From contig JAYFNT010000031.1 of assembly GCA_034933285.1 (NCBI GenBank), positions 62,001 to 126,000 on the forward strand: a stretch of DNA of 64,000 nt, written 5' to 3'. Shown piece by piece: positions 43,201 to 51,526 of the stretch. The notes under the pieces were generated by a model. That model was given only the letters and a program-made list of their open reading frames with translations. It did not search any database and was not told where the DNA came from. The position numbers and the translations under genes were made by a program. Numbering within the stretch: position 1 is the first letter of the stretch; each line of letters opens with the position of its first letter. The DNA is from RPRC01 sp034933285 (GTDB lineage Bacteria > Desulfobacterota > Desulfuromonadia > Geobacterales > Geobacteraceae).

Positions 43201-46133
43201 CAGCAAACGCTTACTCGACCGCGCTCGGCATTGCAACGGGAGACGAAGGCGCTACCGTGAACAACACCGCCACTGGCGGGATTACGGTAATTGCCACAGC
43301 CAACAGTTATGACGCCCTCAACAACATGGCCCGGTCCAATTCGGACGAGAATGCGACCGTGACCGCCGGGCTGACGGGAAGCGCCATCGGCATCCAGGCC
43401 GGAAGCGGGAACGATTCCATTTACAATGACGGCCAGGTGACGGTGACTGCGGCGGTCAATTCGAAAACCCATGCCACCGCCTCTTCGCTAGAAACAGACC
43501 TCATTGCAGTGGCAACTACAAAGACGGGTGGCGCTGCGAGTGCCACCGGTATCAGTGCCGGAGATGGAAACAATACGGTAAGAAACGGTGGTGGCCTCAC
43601 CGTAACGGCAACAACTATAGGGACTGCCTTGTCTGACTACCCTTCGGCCCACCTTGATTGTGCAAACGCCTATGCCGGGGCTGAAGGACTGTCTCTGACC
43701 GCCGAAGCGTTCGGGATCGTGGCTGGGAATGGCGTGAACAGTATTGATAACTATAACAGCATCACTGTTTCATCCTCTGTCGACGCCGACGCACTGGGTT
43801 ACAGCAATACGGCTACTACCGACACCTTTTCCAAGGCATATGCGGGAGGCAACGCCGGAGCGACCGGGATCGCGGTTGGCAATGGGCAAAACACGATCGA
43901 CAATCATGGCTCCTTAACGGTAACTGCTACGGCGGATGCCTATGCTTTGGGAAGTGCCGAAGAATATGGCTATGCATATGTCGGTTCCGCAAGCTCGCCG
44001 GGCATCATCGCCAGGGCGGTAGGCATTTCTGCGGGCAATGGGGCCAATACGATCAAGAACTACGGCAGCCTTCAGGTCGGCGCAGTGGCGACCGGCTCTG
44101 CTGAGGCCGCAGGTGACGATACTCAAGATCACTATGCCAGCGCATCGGCCGGGGCAACCGGAATCCGCACGGGAGGCGGCAACAACACCATCACCAATCT
44201 GGGCACGATCAGCGTGTCGGCTTACAGTATGTCGAGCAGTGCAGTCGGCATCCAGACCGGCGCTGGCAACGACGTTGTCGTCAACAACGGCAGCATCACT
44301 ACGGCAAACGGTCTTCTGCCCTTGCCCTTCTTCAGCTCGCCCGGGACGGCCATCTACACCGGCGCCGGCAACGACCAGGTCCTCCTCGGCAACGGCTCCC
44401 GGACCACGGGGCGGATCGATCTGGGGGACGGGGACGACCTGCTGATTTTCCGGGGCACGCCACAGTTGACCGGAACCCTGACCGGTGCGGCCGGAACCGA
44501 CACGCTGGTGTTCGACGGCAGCGGAAGCATCGCCTTCACGCCCGAAGCCTTCGAACAGGCAATCAAGCAGGGGGCCGGCACGTTCACCGTTCCCGCATTG
44601 CCCACCATGCAGCGGATCGAGGTCAGCCAGGGAGTTCTCGAAACCAACAGCAACTACCAGTTCTCAGCCGGCGGACTGATCCGGACCGTCGTGAACGGCG
44701 ACGGCAGCTTCGGCCAGTTCAGGGTCAACGGAAACGCCTTGCTTGCCGGCGACCTGAGCGTTCTCAAGGGACCGGGGCCTTATCTGAACGGCACGACCTA
44801 CCGGATCATCGAGTCTGCGAATGCTGCGGGCGTAAGTGGCGCCTTCAGTGCCATTACCCTTCCCGAAGCGAAACCACTCGTCGGTTTCAACGTCCGCCAG
44901 CTGCAAGATGCCGTGCAGGTGGAGGTGGAGACCCGCAGCTTCACCACTGTGGCAACCAATCCGGTTGAATGGGCCGTGGCCGGGTACCTGGACCGGATCA
45001 TGCCGACCGCCACGGGCGACTTGTCGGACGTCCTGGGCGAGTTCCAGTCCCTGGCCCAGCCCCAGTTCCACACGGCTTTTTCGAGCCTGAGCCCCGCCAC
45101 CTACGACGGACTGTCAAAGGCGGGTCTTGCCGGACTCAAGCAGTACCAGAACAGCCTGAGTCAGAGGATGAGCAATGTCCGTGCTTACAATGTCGCGGCT
45201 GGATACGGCAGTGAACCGCAAAGGGTGCTCCTTGCTTACAACGGCTCCGATGCGAACCTGGGGAGGTTCCTGGCAGGCGGTCAGGGATCGCGATCCCAAG
45301 CCGGAATCGGGCTCTGGATCGACAGTTACGGTCAATGGGGCGACCAGAGGGGAGCCCAGGGAGTGACCGGCTATGATTACGACCTGTATGGCGGCACGAT
45401 CGGCTATGACTCCACCTTCCCGAACAACCTGATGCTCGGTATCAGTATGGGAACGTCGAGAGCGGCCATCGACTTTGACGAAAACATGGGAGACGGCTCG
45501 GTCAAGGACGTGACCGGGTCGCTTTACGGAAGCTACCTGTTGGGGGATGCGTATATAGAAGGCGTCCTCTCCTACGGAAGAGAGCGGTTCCAGAATCACC
45601 GGCGTCTGAGCATCGGCTCAATGCAGCGTGACGCGCTGAGCAGCCATAGCGGAGACGCGTACTCGGTTTACCTTGGAGCGGGCTACGACTATAAAGTGGG
45701 CAATTCGGCCATTATACCGTTTGTCGCAATTCGTTATGCCCACCTGGATGAAGAGGGTTTCAGCGAGTCCGGGGCCGGCAGCCTGGATCTCACCTTGGAC
45801 CGCCGCAGGACCGATTCTCTGGTATCGGAACTGGGCGTCCGCGCAGCCCGTGCGTACAAGCTGAACAGCGGGAGCCTGATCCCGGAGTTCAGCGCCGCCT
45901 TCAGCTATGATTTCGACATAGATGACCGGGTCATCACAAGCTCGTTCGCCGGGTCTCCCGGGGCCGCGTTCTCGATCAAGGGCCAGCAAGTCGAAAAGTA
46001 TGGTGCGGTGGTAAATGCGGGCCTGACATTCATTCACGACAGCGGGGTTTCGACATCAATCAAATACAGCGGGGAATTTCGTGAAAGAAGCTCGTCCCAC
46101 GGTGTGATAGGCAACCTGCGGTACCAGTTCTGA
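37215..46133 (+). CDS. Giant type V autotransporter with repeat-rich passenger
   Basis: A 2972-aa protein. The signal peptide is MKVFTWSAVFWLVLALVVIK, with cleavage near residue 27 (PYGA). The passenger (30 to ~2560) consists of dozens of 'ATGIDGGxGNDTITNxG' units rich in Ala, Thr, Gly, Asp and Asn, likely a long beta-solenoid. Between residues 750 and 1250 a 120-126-aa super-repeat recurs. A linker (2560-2690) leads into an autotransporter beta-barrel (GIGLWIDSYGQWGD ... YGGTIGYDS) ending in the terminal phenylalanine of NLRYQF. It would be displayed on or released from the cell surface, probably as an adhesin (inference). The ATG at 37215 has GGAGG 5 nt upstream. No protease motif was seen. 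Confidence 0.9.
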   Translation: MKVFTWSAVFWLVLALVVIKPIQPYGACLVTGTTPDGGAIYVCTDADAVGVVGGTGSDNITVAPGAEVGKTVQHSVDTPATADVATIDAGGGNNQLANGGKVSATAEAIAIPVLLMPSSATAVAGAVKTGEGADVIVNSSTIESTATAAASKLFDLSGLFSSATSGATATGIDGGNGDDRIESTGTVTVSATASSVLADISFPPLDSSALAPPGARANATGIEGGAGMDTVTNSGTLGVTAAASTSGGKIQLGLSDVKKTDATLTADAAAAGIRVTESGLIINNGTVSVTSTASVVGWTGKVNILDLATANTYVTPLSTATGILGGAGFDTITNAGSISVLAKADATLPIVEVNAIDAAVAGAGIGTADKPMSAGATGIDTGNGGSEIVNSVTGGITARAESSANLENVVLTLYDFTITSDMKKNGGSIATNVDATATGIKGGSGDDRITNNGEINALAMTNVLSLGLGVGAEGVPSGFSAPSADFYKPLFTPATADITATADATGIQSGDGNDTIVNTGKITAYAGPSDSLPPMPNVAALGGSISFPLLELTGLSDWLGKWNNLVDFPPAIAVAGAGTLAETAATGINAGEGNDHITNDENPGSSVTVSAMSFASTDQGSLTMQNVSSEGGTGWSANLDLALAKATTQATATATGLDGAAGDDIIENKGLVDVDADATAIGTAVSVDAVLLKGMDKVKGWGLAASAALTNVATEATATATGIAGGGGDDSIYNFGQTDVDAKAVANSFSADVSVQGEIKGLGGGVTFADTSTTSTATTVGISGSDGADRIFSGVGIGGPGSLHSHADAEAYAETFTVTVQKESKGVEIGGALAKGSLTATAIAAGIDGGAGNDVLGNETFGLTDVKAEATVNNLTATVDVQAGVKGVGVGVALIDTTTATTANAVGISGGTGEDYVVNNALSTLKSYAVSNAYAESFSVSVQGESTGLVLGGSLVIGSTTADSMAVGIDGGEDKDEIRNLGMVDANATSTTNNLAVGVDVQGTVNGVGAGFAFTDASSTATAQATGVSGGTGDDTISNSADSTIKAYADANAYSDLLTVNVQGNSTGIVVGGAVALADSTATTTAVGINGGTGKNTITNQAYGTVDVNASSTANSLAFTVAVQGAVEGFGGQAALTDTSTFSTATVMGISGGADQDTITNGARAILNSHAAANAYAESITANVQGEATGVTLSGSLARGETTPTATATGISGGAGADTLTNDGFMDVQATTDSTSVAVAARAVGVIEGISVGASLTDTSTTANATATGIDGGDDNDTISNYRSIVSKTDSTLRAASVSVDFGGVPIGVSVGAALSRAAANATGIAKGIDGGTGNDTISNAGYGLIDVDSIARSTSTAVSISANVIGAAWTDTSATTSTRATGISGNDGNDNITNLGEIDADSNSTADVANVSVNLIGATPVSGWTSSTASAVGIDGGSGNDRIENQRIVKVGSNATTVATGVAVQIAGYSDMDITTNAIATATGITGGSGTETITNADAGSIQATATVNADATAVDINLIGYSTADGKSTGTATATGIDGGDGVNTITNLGSIVGTATVTADAKSYDIQLAGGAQATAGTEATATAMGISGGTDTDTLRNEGTINLTSQTTLTATSRSYKIIGVGLADASSKALACATGVDGAGGSNTITNTSTGTITVSSNAGADAGGVTAVAIGIAGATANTTSKAQSIGFRSGGGQDTINNFGVLNVKATSSTAAGSGTFSLFGLSFGDGLSTAVADGIDAGGGDDSVRNAGSLTVGSVQDNNHPMSYSNVESVTIGFGSITSAGLGAKSGASGILGGAGNDTIRNEGTLTVGSDYWMSKGRAYGFTGSFLGMTSVGASADTVSLGIAGGDGANTLINDTAGLLTVKASSHADTTGAARTVAGVIGAFSSAASTASATGINGGKDNDTVENRGTIDILAHTWATSFANSRIGWGNPTAEASATATATAAGIDPGEGTDIVTNSGILKVNALAETSPSSNADSDVDETFATTTANAYSTALGIATGDEGATVNNTATGGITVIATANSYDALNNMARSNSDENATVTAGLTGSAIGIQAGSGNDSIYNDGQVTVTAAVNSKTHATASSLETDLIAVATTKTGGAASATGISAGDGNNTVRNGGGLTVTATTIGTALSDYPSAHLDCANAYAGAEGLSLTAEAFGIVAGNGVNSIDNYNSITVSSSVDADALGYSNTATTDTFSKAYAGGNAGATGIAVGNGQNTIDNHGSLTVTATADAYALGSAEEYGYAYVGSASSPGIIARAVGISAGNGANTIKNYGSLQVGAVATGSAEAAGDDTQDHYASASAGATGIRTGGGNNTITNLGTISVSAYSMSSSAVGIQTGAGNDVVVNNGSITTANGLLPLPFFSSPGTAIYTGAGNDQVLLGNGSRTTGRIDLGDGDDLLIFRGTPQLTGTLTGAAGTDTLVFDGSGSIAFTPEAFEQAIKQGAGTFTVPALPTMQRIEVSQGVLETNSNYQFSAGGLIRTVVNGDGSFGQFRVNGNALLAGDLSVLKGPGPYLNGTTYRIIESANAAGVSGAFSAITLPEAKPLVGFNVRQLQDAVQVEVETRSFTTVATNPVEWAVAGYLDRIMPTATGDLSDVLGEFQSLAQPQFHTAFSSLSPATYDGLSKAGLAGLKQYQNSLSQRMSNVRAYNVAAGYGSEPQRVLLAYNGSDANLGRFLAGGQGSRSQAGIGLWIDSYGQWGDQRGAQGVTGYDYDLYGGTIGYDSTFPNNLMLGISMGTSRAAIDFDENMGDGSVKDVTGSLYGSYLLGDAYIEGVLSYGRERFQNHRRLSIGSMQRDALSSHSGDAYSVYLGAGYDYKVGNSAIIPFVAIRYAHLDEEGFSESGAGSLDLTLDRRRTDSLVSELGVRAARAYKLNSGSLIPEFSAAFSYDFDIDDRVITSSFAGSPGAAFSIKGQQVEKYGAVVNAGLTFIHDSGVSTSIKYSGEFRERSSSHGVIGNLRYQF

Positions 46134-46281
46134 GATCCGGCTGCGGCTCTGTTTTGTTGATCGCAGAGGTCGGTTTAGAGGGAGGCAAGCTCTCCTGATG
46201 TGCCATTCCTGCATGCCTGTGCGTGCAATTCCACCCATAATAATCATAATTTCAAAATATATGGTATATGAAATAAATTAC

Positions 46282-46310
46282 TTGACAAAATTTGTAGGAA
46301 AACCTAAAAT
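46282..46310 (+). promoter_or_regulatory. Sigma-70-type promoter of the secreted zinc-finger gene
   Basis: TTGACA at 46282-46287 and TAAAAT at 46305-46310 with exactly 17 nt between them. It lies about 97 nt before the ATG at 46407. The remainder of the gap 46134-46281 shows no other signal. Confidence 0.65.
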
Positions 46311-46406
46311 AAGACCATAGAAGGAGTTGAATGACCTTTCCTAAAGATAAATGAAAATGGAGATTCAATTAAGAACATACAGTCTGTTAAATAGGAGGAC
46401 GAGAAA

Positions 46407-46757
46407 ATGCGAAGATTGTTGGCACTAATGGCTTTCGCGGTAACACTTTCACTAGTCGGGTATGTTGCGGCGGAACCTGTGGCAAAAGATAGCGGAGTGG
46501 TAAAACCGGTGATCAAATGCTCGACCTGCGGTGCGGAGTTTACTTCGTCCGCTGGAATTGTAGATCATGCCAGGTCGCACCCGGGCCATATGATGATGGG
46601 AACGGGAAATGAGGGCAATTTGGTCAAATGTTCTACCTGCGGCGTTGAGTTCACTTCCAGAGCCGGAGTGGTGGATGTTTATAGGACGGGCGTTGCCGGG
46701 GCAAATGAAAAACCGATAATCCTGTGTTCTACATGTTCAAGTTATGAAAGACGTTGA
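46407..46757 (+). CDS. Secreted small protein with a C2H2-type zinc finger and repeated CSTC motifs
   Basis: A 116-aa protein with a signal peptide ending AA-EP near residue 22. It contains three CSTC motifs (near 38, 74 and 107). The first has the complete C2H2 spacing CX2CX12HX3H (CSTCGAEFTSSAGIVDHARS, then H). The second copy (CSTCGVEFTSRAGVVD) has lost the histidines, and the third is cut short. Such fingers are normally cytoplasmic, so export is unusual. The ATG follows AGGAGG. A strong terminator follows at 46802. The function is unknown; metal binding in the periplasm is an inference. Confidence 0.72.
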   Translation: MRRLLALMAFAVTLSLVGYVAAEPVAKDSGVVKPVIKCSTCGAEFTSSAGIVDHARSHPGHMMMGTGNEGNLVKCSTCGVEFTSRAGVVDVYRTGVAGANEKPIILCSTCSSYERR

Positions 46758-46801
46758 TAAGCCCGGTTGCGGGCGGAACATCCTGCGCGGTACAAAAAGA
46801 G

Positions 46802-46834
46802 AAGCCGGTCCTTGCAGTAAAGGACCGGCTTTTT
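46802..46834 (+). terminator. Intrinsic terminator
   Basis: AAGCCGGTCCTT and AAGGACCGGCTT are perfect 12-bp arms with a short loop and end in TTTTT. It closes the transcript of the secreted zinc-finger gene. Confidence 0.9.
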
Positions 46835-47043
46835 GCATATTTATAAATGACAGTCAGCGAAATAGTATCGGATTCCGGTTCAGGGACTTGCTCATGCCGG
46901 TTGATCGGCAAGGCTCGGATTTCTTGCATTTTTCAGTTTGAAAGGTAATTTGTAAATAAGGGATATGTTCGCTGTTAAAAATAGTCTTGTGCAATTCCTG
47001 TCAGGGACGGAATGGTTCTCGAACCGTTCAGGAGGTGAATGCA

Positions 47044-47523
47044 ATGGAAGATATCAATCGTATTCTGGTTGCAAGCGGCGTCACCAAATACTGCCGGCAG
47101 GGTGTTCACTACGGGATTTCGCTGGCCCGCAAATACCAGGCCGAGCTTTTCATCTTTCATGCTGTCTACAATCCTTTCGGTTATGAAGGGTTCAACCTGC
47201 CGATGGTCTCGCTGGATGAAAGTTACCGGAACATCCTGCAGGAAACGGAGAAAGAACTGGACAGTATCATTGCCAGGGAGCAGGCAAACGGGCTCAGAGT
47301 CCAGAAGCTGATCAGAAATGGCAATCCCGTCAAGGAAATTCTCAAGGCAATCCATGAACATCATGTCGATCTTCTCGTTCTGCTGGCCCATGAGGAAACA
47401 CGGCTGGAACACATGGAAGCGCGCCTGGAGAAACTCATTTTCGGCAGGAGCAACGAAGACCTCATACGGAAAATGCCGTGCCAGATATTGCTGGTCAAAC
47501 AGGAGTTCAAATCTGACTGGTAG
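47044..47523 (+). CDS. Universal stress protein (UspA family)
   Basis: A 159-aa USP-fold protein beginning 'INRILVASGVTKYCRQGVHY'. A middle segment 'QKLIRNGNPVKEILKAIHEH', then 'VDLLVLLAHEE', and a C-terminal 'KMPCQILLVKQEF' give the typical alternating beta-alpha order. The usual nucleotide-binding loop (G-2X-G-9X-GS) is not clearly present; FGRSNEDLIRKMPC is the nearest match. The ATG at 47044 has AGGAGGTG 7 nt upstream. It is followed after 74 nt by the P-type ATPase gene, suggesting joint expression under stress. Confidence 0.85.
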   Translation: MEDINRILVASGVTKYCRQGVHYGISLARKYQAELFIFHAVYNPFGYEGFNLPMVSLDESYRNILQETEKELDSIIAREQANGLRVQKLIRNGNPVKEILKAIHEHHVDLLVLLAHEETRLEHMEARLEKLIFGRSNEDLIRKMPCQILLVKQEFKSDW

Positions 47524-47597
47524 TACATCAGGCGATTTGATTCGAGACTCAGACGGTTGACCAGGATGCAACGGCATAGGGAGGTGAGGTCCGCGCA

Positions 47598-50054
47598 ATG
47601 GATCAACAGACGAATGCCAAAGGTTTGGAGTCGCTGCCGCTGCCCGGCCTGCTTGAGCGGCTCGGTACTTCCCCTGAAGGGCTCAGCGGGAGCGAGGCGC
47701 AGCGTCGTCTCGCCGAATATGGCCCGAACGAGCTTGCGGAAAAAAGGGCCAATCCCCTGCTGAAATTCGTTGCCTACTTCTGGGGTCCCATACCCTGGAT
47801 GATCGAGGTCGCGGCGGTCATTTCAGGCGTGGTGCACCACTGGACCGACTTCACCATCATCGTGGTGCTGCTGGTAATGAACGCCTTGGTCGGTTTTTGG
47901 GAGGAATACCAGGCCGGCAACGCAATCGCTTCTCTCAAGGCGAAACTGGCGCTGGTGGCCAAGGTGCGCCGGGACGGTGAATGGACAGCTTTGGCGTCCC
48001 GCGAACTGGTGCCCGGCGATGTGATCAGGGTCCGAATCGGCGATATTGTCCCTGCCGACGCCCGCATCATCTCTGATGAGCGCCTGGAAATCGACCAGTC
48101 GGCCCTGACCGGGGAATCCCTGCCGGTCACCCGCGCAGCCGGTGATGCGCTGTACTCCGGTTCCGTTGTGAAGAGAGGGGAGAGCGATGCCGTGGTCATC
48201 GCCACCGGCCGGAGCACCTATTTCGGCAAGACCGCACGGCTTGTCGAGGAAGCCCACACGGAGAGCCATTTCCAGCAGGCGGTGCTGAAGATCGGCGACT
48301 ACCTGATCGTTATCGCACTGGCGCTGGTAATCCTGATTCTCGCAGTTGCCCTGTTCCGCGGCGACAACATGTTCACTTCGCTGCAGTTTGCCCTGGTTCT
48401 CACTGTGGCTGCCATCCCGGTGGCCATGCCCACGGTCCTCTCGGTAACCATGGCCGTCGGCTCGCGGGTGCTGGCCCACCGCCAGGCAATCGTCCGCAAG
48501 CTGTCCGCCATCGAGGAACTGGCCGGGATGGACGTGCTCTGTTCGGACAAAACCGGCACCCTGACCCGGAATCTCCTGAGCATGGGTGAGCCGTTCACCG
48601 TGGCAGGATATGGTGTTGAGGAGCTTCTGCTGTGCGCCGCCCTTGCGTCCAGGGCCGAAGACCGGGACCCGATCGATCTCGCCGTTCTGGATGGGTTGAA
48701 GAGCCCGCGGGATCTGCAGGGAGTGCAGGTGAGGCGCTTCCATCCATTCGATCCGGTGCGGAAAAGGACCGAAGCGGAAATTGCCGACAGCAGCGGCCGA
48801 CTCTTCCGTGTCGCCAAGGGAGCGCCCCAAGTCATACTGGAATTGGCGGCTAATGCCGTCGAGGTGTCCGGCCGGGTTGAAGAGGCCGTGGAGGAATTTG
48901 CCTCGAGGGGGTTCCGCTCGCTGGGAGTGGCCAGGTGCGATGAGGCGGGGGATTGGCGTTTCATGGGAGTCATCCCGCTTTTCGATCCGCCGCGCGCGGA
49001 TTCGCGCGAGACCATCGAGGCTGCGGCTCGCATGGGGGTGAAGGTCAAGATGGTAACCGGCGACCAGATGGCCATCGCCCGCGAAATTGGCGGGCAGCTG
49101 GGGCTCGGGACCAACATCCTCGATGCAGAGCTGTTCAGCCATCCGGAGCACCACCAGGCCGGTCTTGTTGCGGAAGCCATTGAGAAGTCGGACGGGTTTG
49201 CCCAGGTTTTTCCGGAACACAAGTATCACATAGTCGATGTGCTGCAGCATCATGGGCATATCGTGGGCATGACCGGCGACGGGGTGAACGATGCACCCGC
49301 CCTCAAGAAGGCCGATGCCGGCATTGCCGTGTCCGGGGCAACGGATGCCGCCAGGGCCGCGGCGGCAATTGTGCTGCTCACACCGGGCCTGTCGGTGATC
49401 ATCGATGCCATAAAGGAAAGCCGCACCATTTTTCAGCGCATGAACAGTTATGCGATCTACCGCATATCCGAAACAATCCGTGTCCTCCTGTTCATGACCC
49501 TATCGATCCTGGTTTTCAATTTCTACCCGGTGACTGCCGTCATGATAGTTTTGCTTGCGCTGCTCAACGACGGGGCAGTCCTCACCATTGCCTACGACAA
49601 TGCGCGCTTTTCCGATCAGCCTTCGGCCTGGGACATGCGGACTGTCCTGGGAGTTGCATCACTTGTGGGGTTAGCGGGTGTCGTTGCTTCTTTCGGGCTT
49701 TTCTACCTGGCCGAGCGGGTCTTCGTGCTGGACAGAAACGTCATTCAGTCGCTGATCTATCTGAAGCTGTCCGTGGCGGGACAATTGACCATCTACGTTA
49801 CCCGCACGCGCGGCCCGTTCTGGTCCATTCCGCCTTCGCCGATTCTCCTGTCGGCTACGTTAGCCGCACAGTTCATTGCCACCCTGGTGGCGGTTTACGG
49901 GATATTCGTCGCTCCCATAGGCTGGCCATGGGCGGGTTTCGTATGGGGATATGCGCTGGCGTGGTTCTTTATTAACGACCGGGTGAAACTGGCAGCCTAC
50001 AAGGTTTTCGATATAACCAGGCCGGGGCTTCTGGGGTGGAAAACCGTGAAATAG
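47598..50054 (+). CDS. P-type ATPase of the plasma-membrane proton-pump type (P3A)
   Basis: An 818-aa P-type ATPase. The actuator has the 'SALTGESLPVT' motif near 170. The phosphorylation site is 'VLCSDKTGTLTRN' near 317. The nucleotide and hinge motifs are 'KMVTGDQMAIA' near 490 and 'MTGDGVNDAPALKKADAGIA' near 560. About ten transmembrane segments are present. Length and the start (GLSGSEAQRRLAEYGPNELA) match the bacterial and fungal H+-export ATPases; no heavy-metal domain is present. It would pump protons out at the cost of ATP. The ATG has GGGAGGTGAGG upstream. Confidence 0.9.
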   Translation: MDQQTNAKGLESLPLPGLLERLGTSPEGLSGSEAQRRLAEYGPNELAEKRANPLLKFVAYFWGPIPWMIEVAAVISGVVHHWTDFTIIVVLLVMNALVGFWEEYQAGNAIASLKAKLALVAKVRRDGEWTALASRELVPGDVIRVRIGDIVPADARIISDERLEIDQSALTGESLPVTRAAGDALYSGSVVKRGESDAVVIATGRSTYFGKTARLVEEAHTESHFQQAVLKIGDYLIVIALALVILILAVALFRGDNMFTSLQFALVLTVAAIPVAMPTVLSVTMAVGSRVLAHRQAIVRKLSAIEELAGMDVLCSDKTGTLTRNLLSMGEPFTVAGYGVEELLLCAALASRAEDRDPIDLAVLDGLKSPRDLQGVQVRRFHPFDPVRKRTEAEIADSSGRLFRVAKGAPQVILELAANAVEVSGRVEEAVEEFASRGFRSLGVARCDEAGDWRFMGVIPLFDPPRADSRETIEAAARMGVKVKMVTGDQMAIAREIGGQLGLGTNILDAELFSHPEHHQAGLVAEAIEKSDGFAQVFPEHKYHIVDVLQHHGHIVGMTGDGVNDAPALKKADAGIAVSGATDAARAAAAIVLLTPGLSVIIDAIKESRTIFQRMNSYAIYRISETIRVLLFMTLSILVFNFYPVTAVMIVLLALLNDGAVLTIAYDNARFSDQPSAWDMRTVLGVASLVGLAGVVASFGLFYLAERVFVLDRNVIQSLIYLKLSVAGQLTIYVTRTRGPFWSIPPSPILLSATLAAQFIATLVAVYGIFVAPIGWPWAGFVWGYALAWFFINDRVKLAAYKVFDITRPGLLGWKTVK

Positions 50055-50138
50055 GGCGGGAGATGTTTCCAGATGGTGTTGAATGGACGCAGAGGAAACG
50101 AATCTGGTGCCGTAATTGTCATCACAAGGAGATAAACC

Positions 50139-50867
50139 ATGAGAAAGGATCAGGCAGGGAAGCCACTCGATGAGACAACGACCATAGGCGAGCTCGTTGC
50201 GGAAGATTACCGGACCGCCAGGGTCTTCGAAAAACATGGCATCGATTTCTGTTGCGGCGGCAAGGTTGCCCTCTCGGAAGCCTGCCGGCAGAAGGGCGTC
50301 GATCCAGCTGCGATAGCAAACGAACTGGAGGCGCTGAAGAGCGAACCGCTGGACAGGGGACATAATTACGCAGCGTGGGACCTTTCGTTCCTCGCGGACT
50401 ACATTGTCAATACCCATCACGCCTATCTGCATGAGAACCTGGAAGAGATCGCTGTCTATGCCCGCAAGGTAGCCCAGGTTCACGGCAAAAACCATCCCGA
50501 AGTGATAGAGATAGCGAATATCTTCGATAAAATTGCCGCTGACATGGCTGCCCATCTCAGAGAGGAAGAGGAGAAATTCTTTCCGGCTCTCAAACGGATC
50601 GAAGCTGCAAGGAAGGCCGGAGTCGACCCGGAGATTGAAGACCTGGCCGCTGTCAGGGAAAGCCTGGAGAAATTCGATGTGGAGCACACCGAGATCGGCG
50701 ATGCCGTGCATGCGATACGCGCGCTTTCGAAAGACTACACAGTGCCGGATGATGCCTGCAATACCTACATGGTCACCTATCGGAAACTGAAGGAGTTCGA
50801 GGATGATCTGCACTTGCATGTTCACCTGGAGAACAACATCCTGTTCCCGAAAGCGGCGGCGTTGTAG
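50139..50867 (+). CDS. RIC-family di-iron protein (iron-sulfur cluster repair, ScdA/YtfE type)
   Basis: A 242-aa protein. The N-terminal DUF542 domain has 'VFEKHGIDFCCGGKVALSEA' with the CCGG motif. The C-terminal part is hemerythrin-like, with iron ligands in 'HHAYLHENLE' (near 90), 'HLREEEEKFFP' (near 142), 'HTEIGDAVHAI' (near 184) and 'HVHLENNILFP' (near 225). RIC proteins help restore Fe-S clusters or iron after nitrosative or oxidative damage. It follows the proton pump by 84 nt with its own GGAG ribosome site. Length and motifs fit the family well. Confidence 0.92.
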   Translation: MRKDQAGKPLDETTTIGELVAEDYRTARVFEKHGIDFCCGGKVALSEACRQKGVDPAAIANELEALKSEPLDRGHNYAAWDLSFLADYIVNTHHAYLHENLEEIAVYARKVAQVHGKNHPEVIEIANIFDKIAADMAAHLREEEEKFFPALKRIEAARKAGVDPEIEDLAAVRESLEKFDVEHTEIGDAVHAIRALSKDYTVPDDACNTYMVTYRKLKEFEDDLHLHVHLENNILFPKAAAL

Positions 50868-50935
50868 GGTTTCCAGCCAAAAATGCTTTCGAGCAGTGTG
50901 GGCAGCAACCGGTATGTAGTGGAGCGGCAAGGACA

Positions 50936-51526
50936 ATGTTACGAGTACAATCCATGGACGAAGGGGCCGGATCCACGGGAACGGGAGTGAGTATCCTGAC
51001 CATAGGCCACTCAACTCGAACTGTCGATGAGTTCATAAGGCTTCTCCTGGCCCATGGTGTAAGAAAGCTCGTCGATGTGCGAACCGTGCCCAGGTCACGG
51101 CACAACCCGCAGTTCAACCGCGATGCACTGCCGGTTGCGCTTGCTGCGGAAGGCATCGAATACACCCACATGCCCGGCCTTGGCGGCTTGCGCCATCCCC
51201 GGGCCGATTCGCTCAATACCGGCTGGCGCAACGACTCTTTCCGCGGCTTTGCGGATTACATGCTCACGCTTGATTTCAGGGTCAACATCGAGAGCCTGGT
51301 CGACCTTGGCAGGCAGGAGCGCGTTGCCGTCATGTGCGCCGAAGCTGTTCCCTGGCGTTGTCATCGTTCACTGATCGCAGACGCTCTGCTGGTGAGGGGG
51401 GTGGAGGTGTTTCACATAATGGGCAGGAACAGCCTGGTTGCCCATGAGCTCACGCCGTTCGCCAGGGTTACCGGCATGACCGTTACCTATCCTCTTGAAA
51501 CTCATGATGATCGAGGTCGACCATGA
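50936..51526 (+). CDS. DUF488-family protein
   Basis: A 196-aa protein with the DUF488 hallmarks: 'ILTIGHSTRTVDEFIRLL' at the N-terminus, 'LVDVRTVPRSRHNPQFN' near 47, and 'VAVMCAEAVPWRCHRSLIAD' near 128. The biochemical role of the family is not settled. The ATG at 50936 has AAGGACA just upstream; an alternative ATG lies 18 nt further on. It overlaps the next gene by 4 nt (ATGA), so the two are translated together. Confidence 0.85.
   Translation: MLRVQSMDEGAGSTGTGVSILTIGHSTRTVDEFIRLLLAHGVRKLVDVRTVPRSRHNPQFNRDALPVALAAEGIEYTHMPGLGGLRHPRADSLNTGWRNDSFRGFADYMLTLDFRVNIESLVDLGRQERVAVMCAEAVPWRCHRSLIADALLVRGVEVFHIMGRNSLVAHELTPFARVTGMTVTYPLETHDDRGRP

Noticed and set aside
47823..49259. Minus-strand open frame of 478 codons opposite the P-type ATPase
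   Set aside because: Antisense shadow of a well-defined gene; no recognisable protein.
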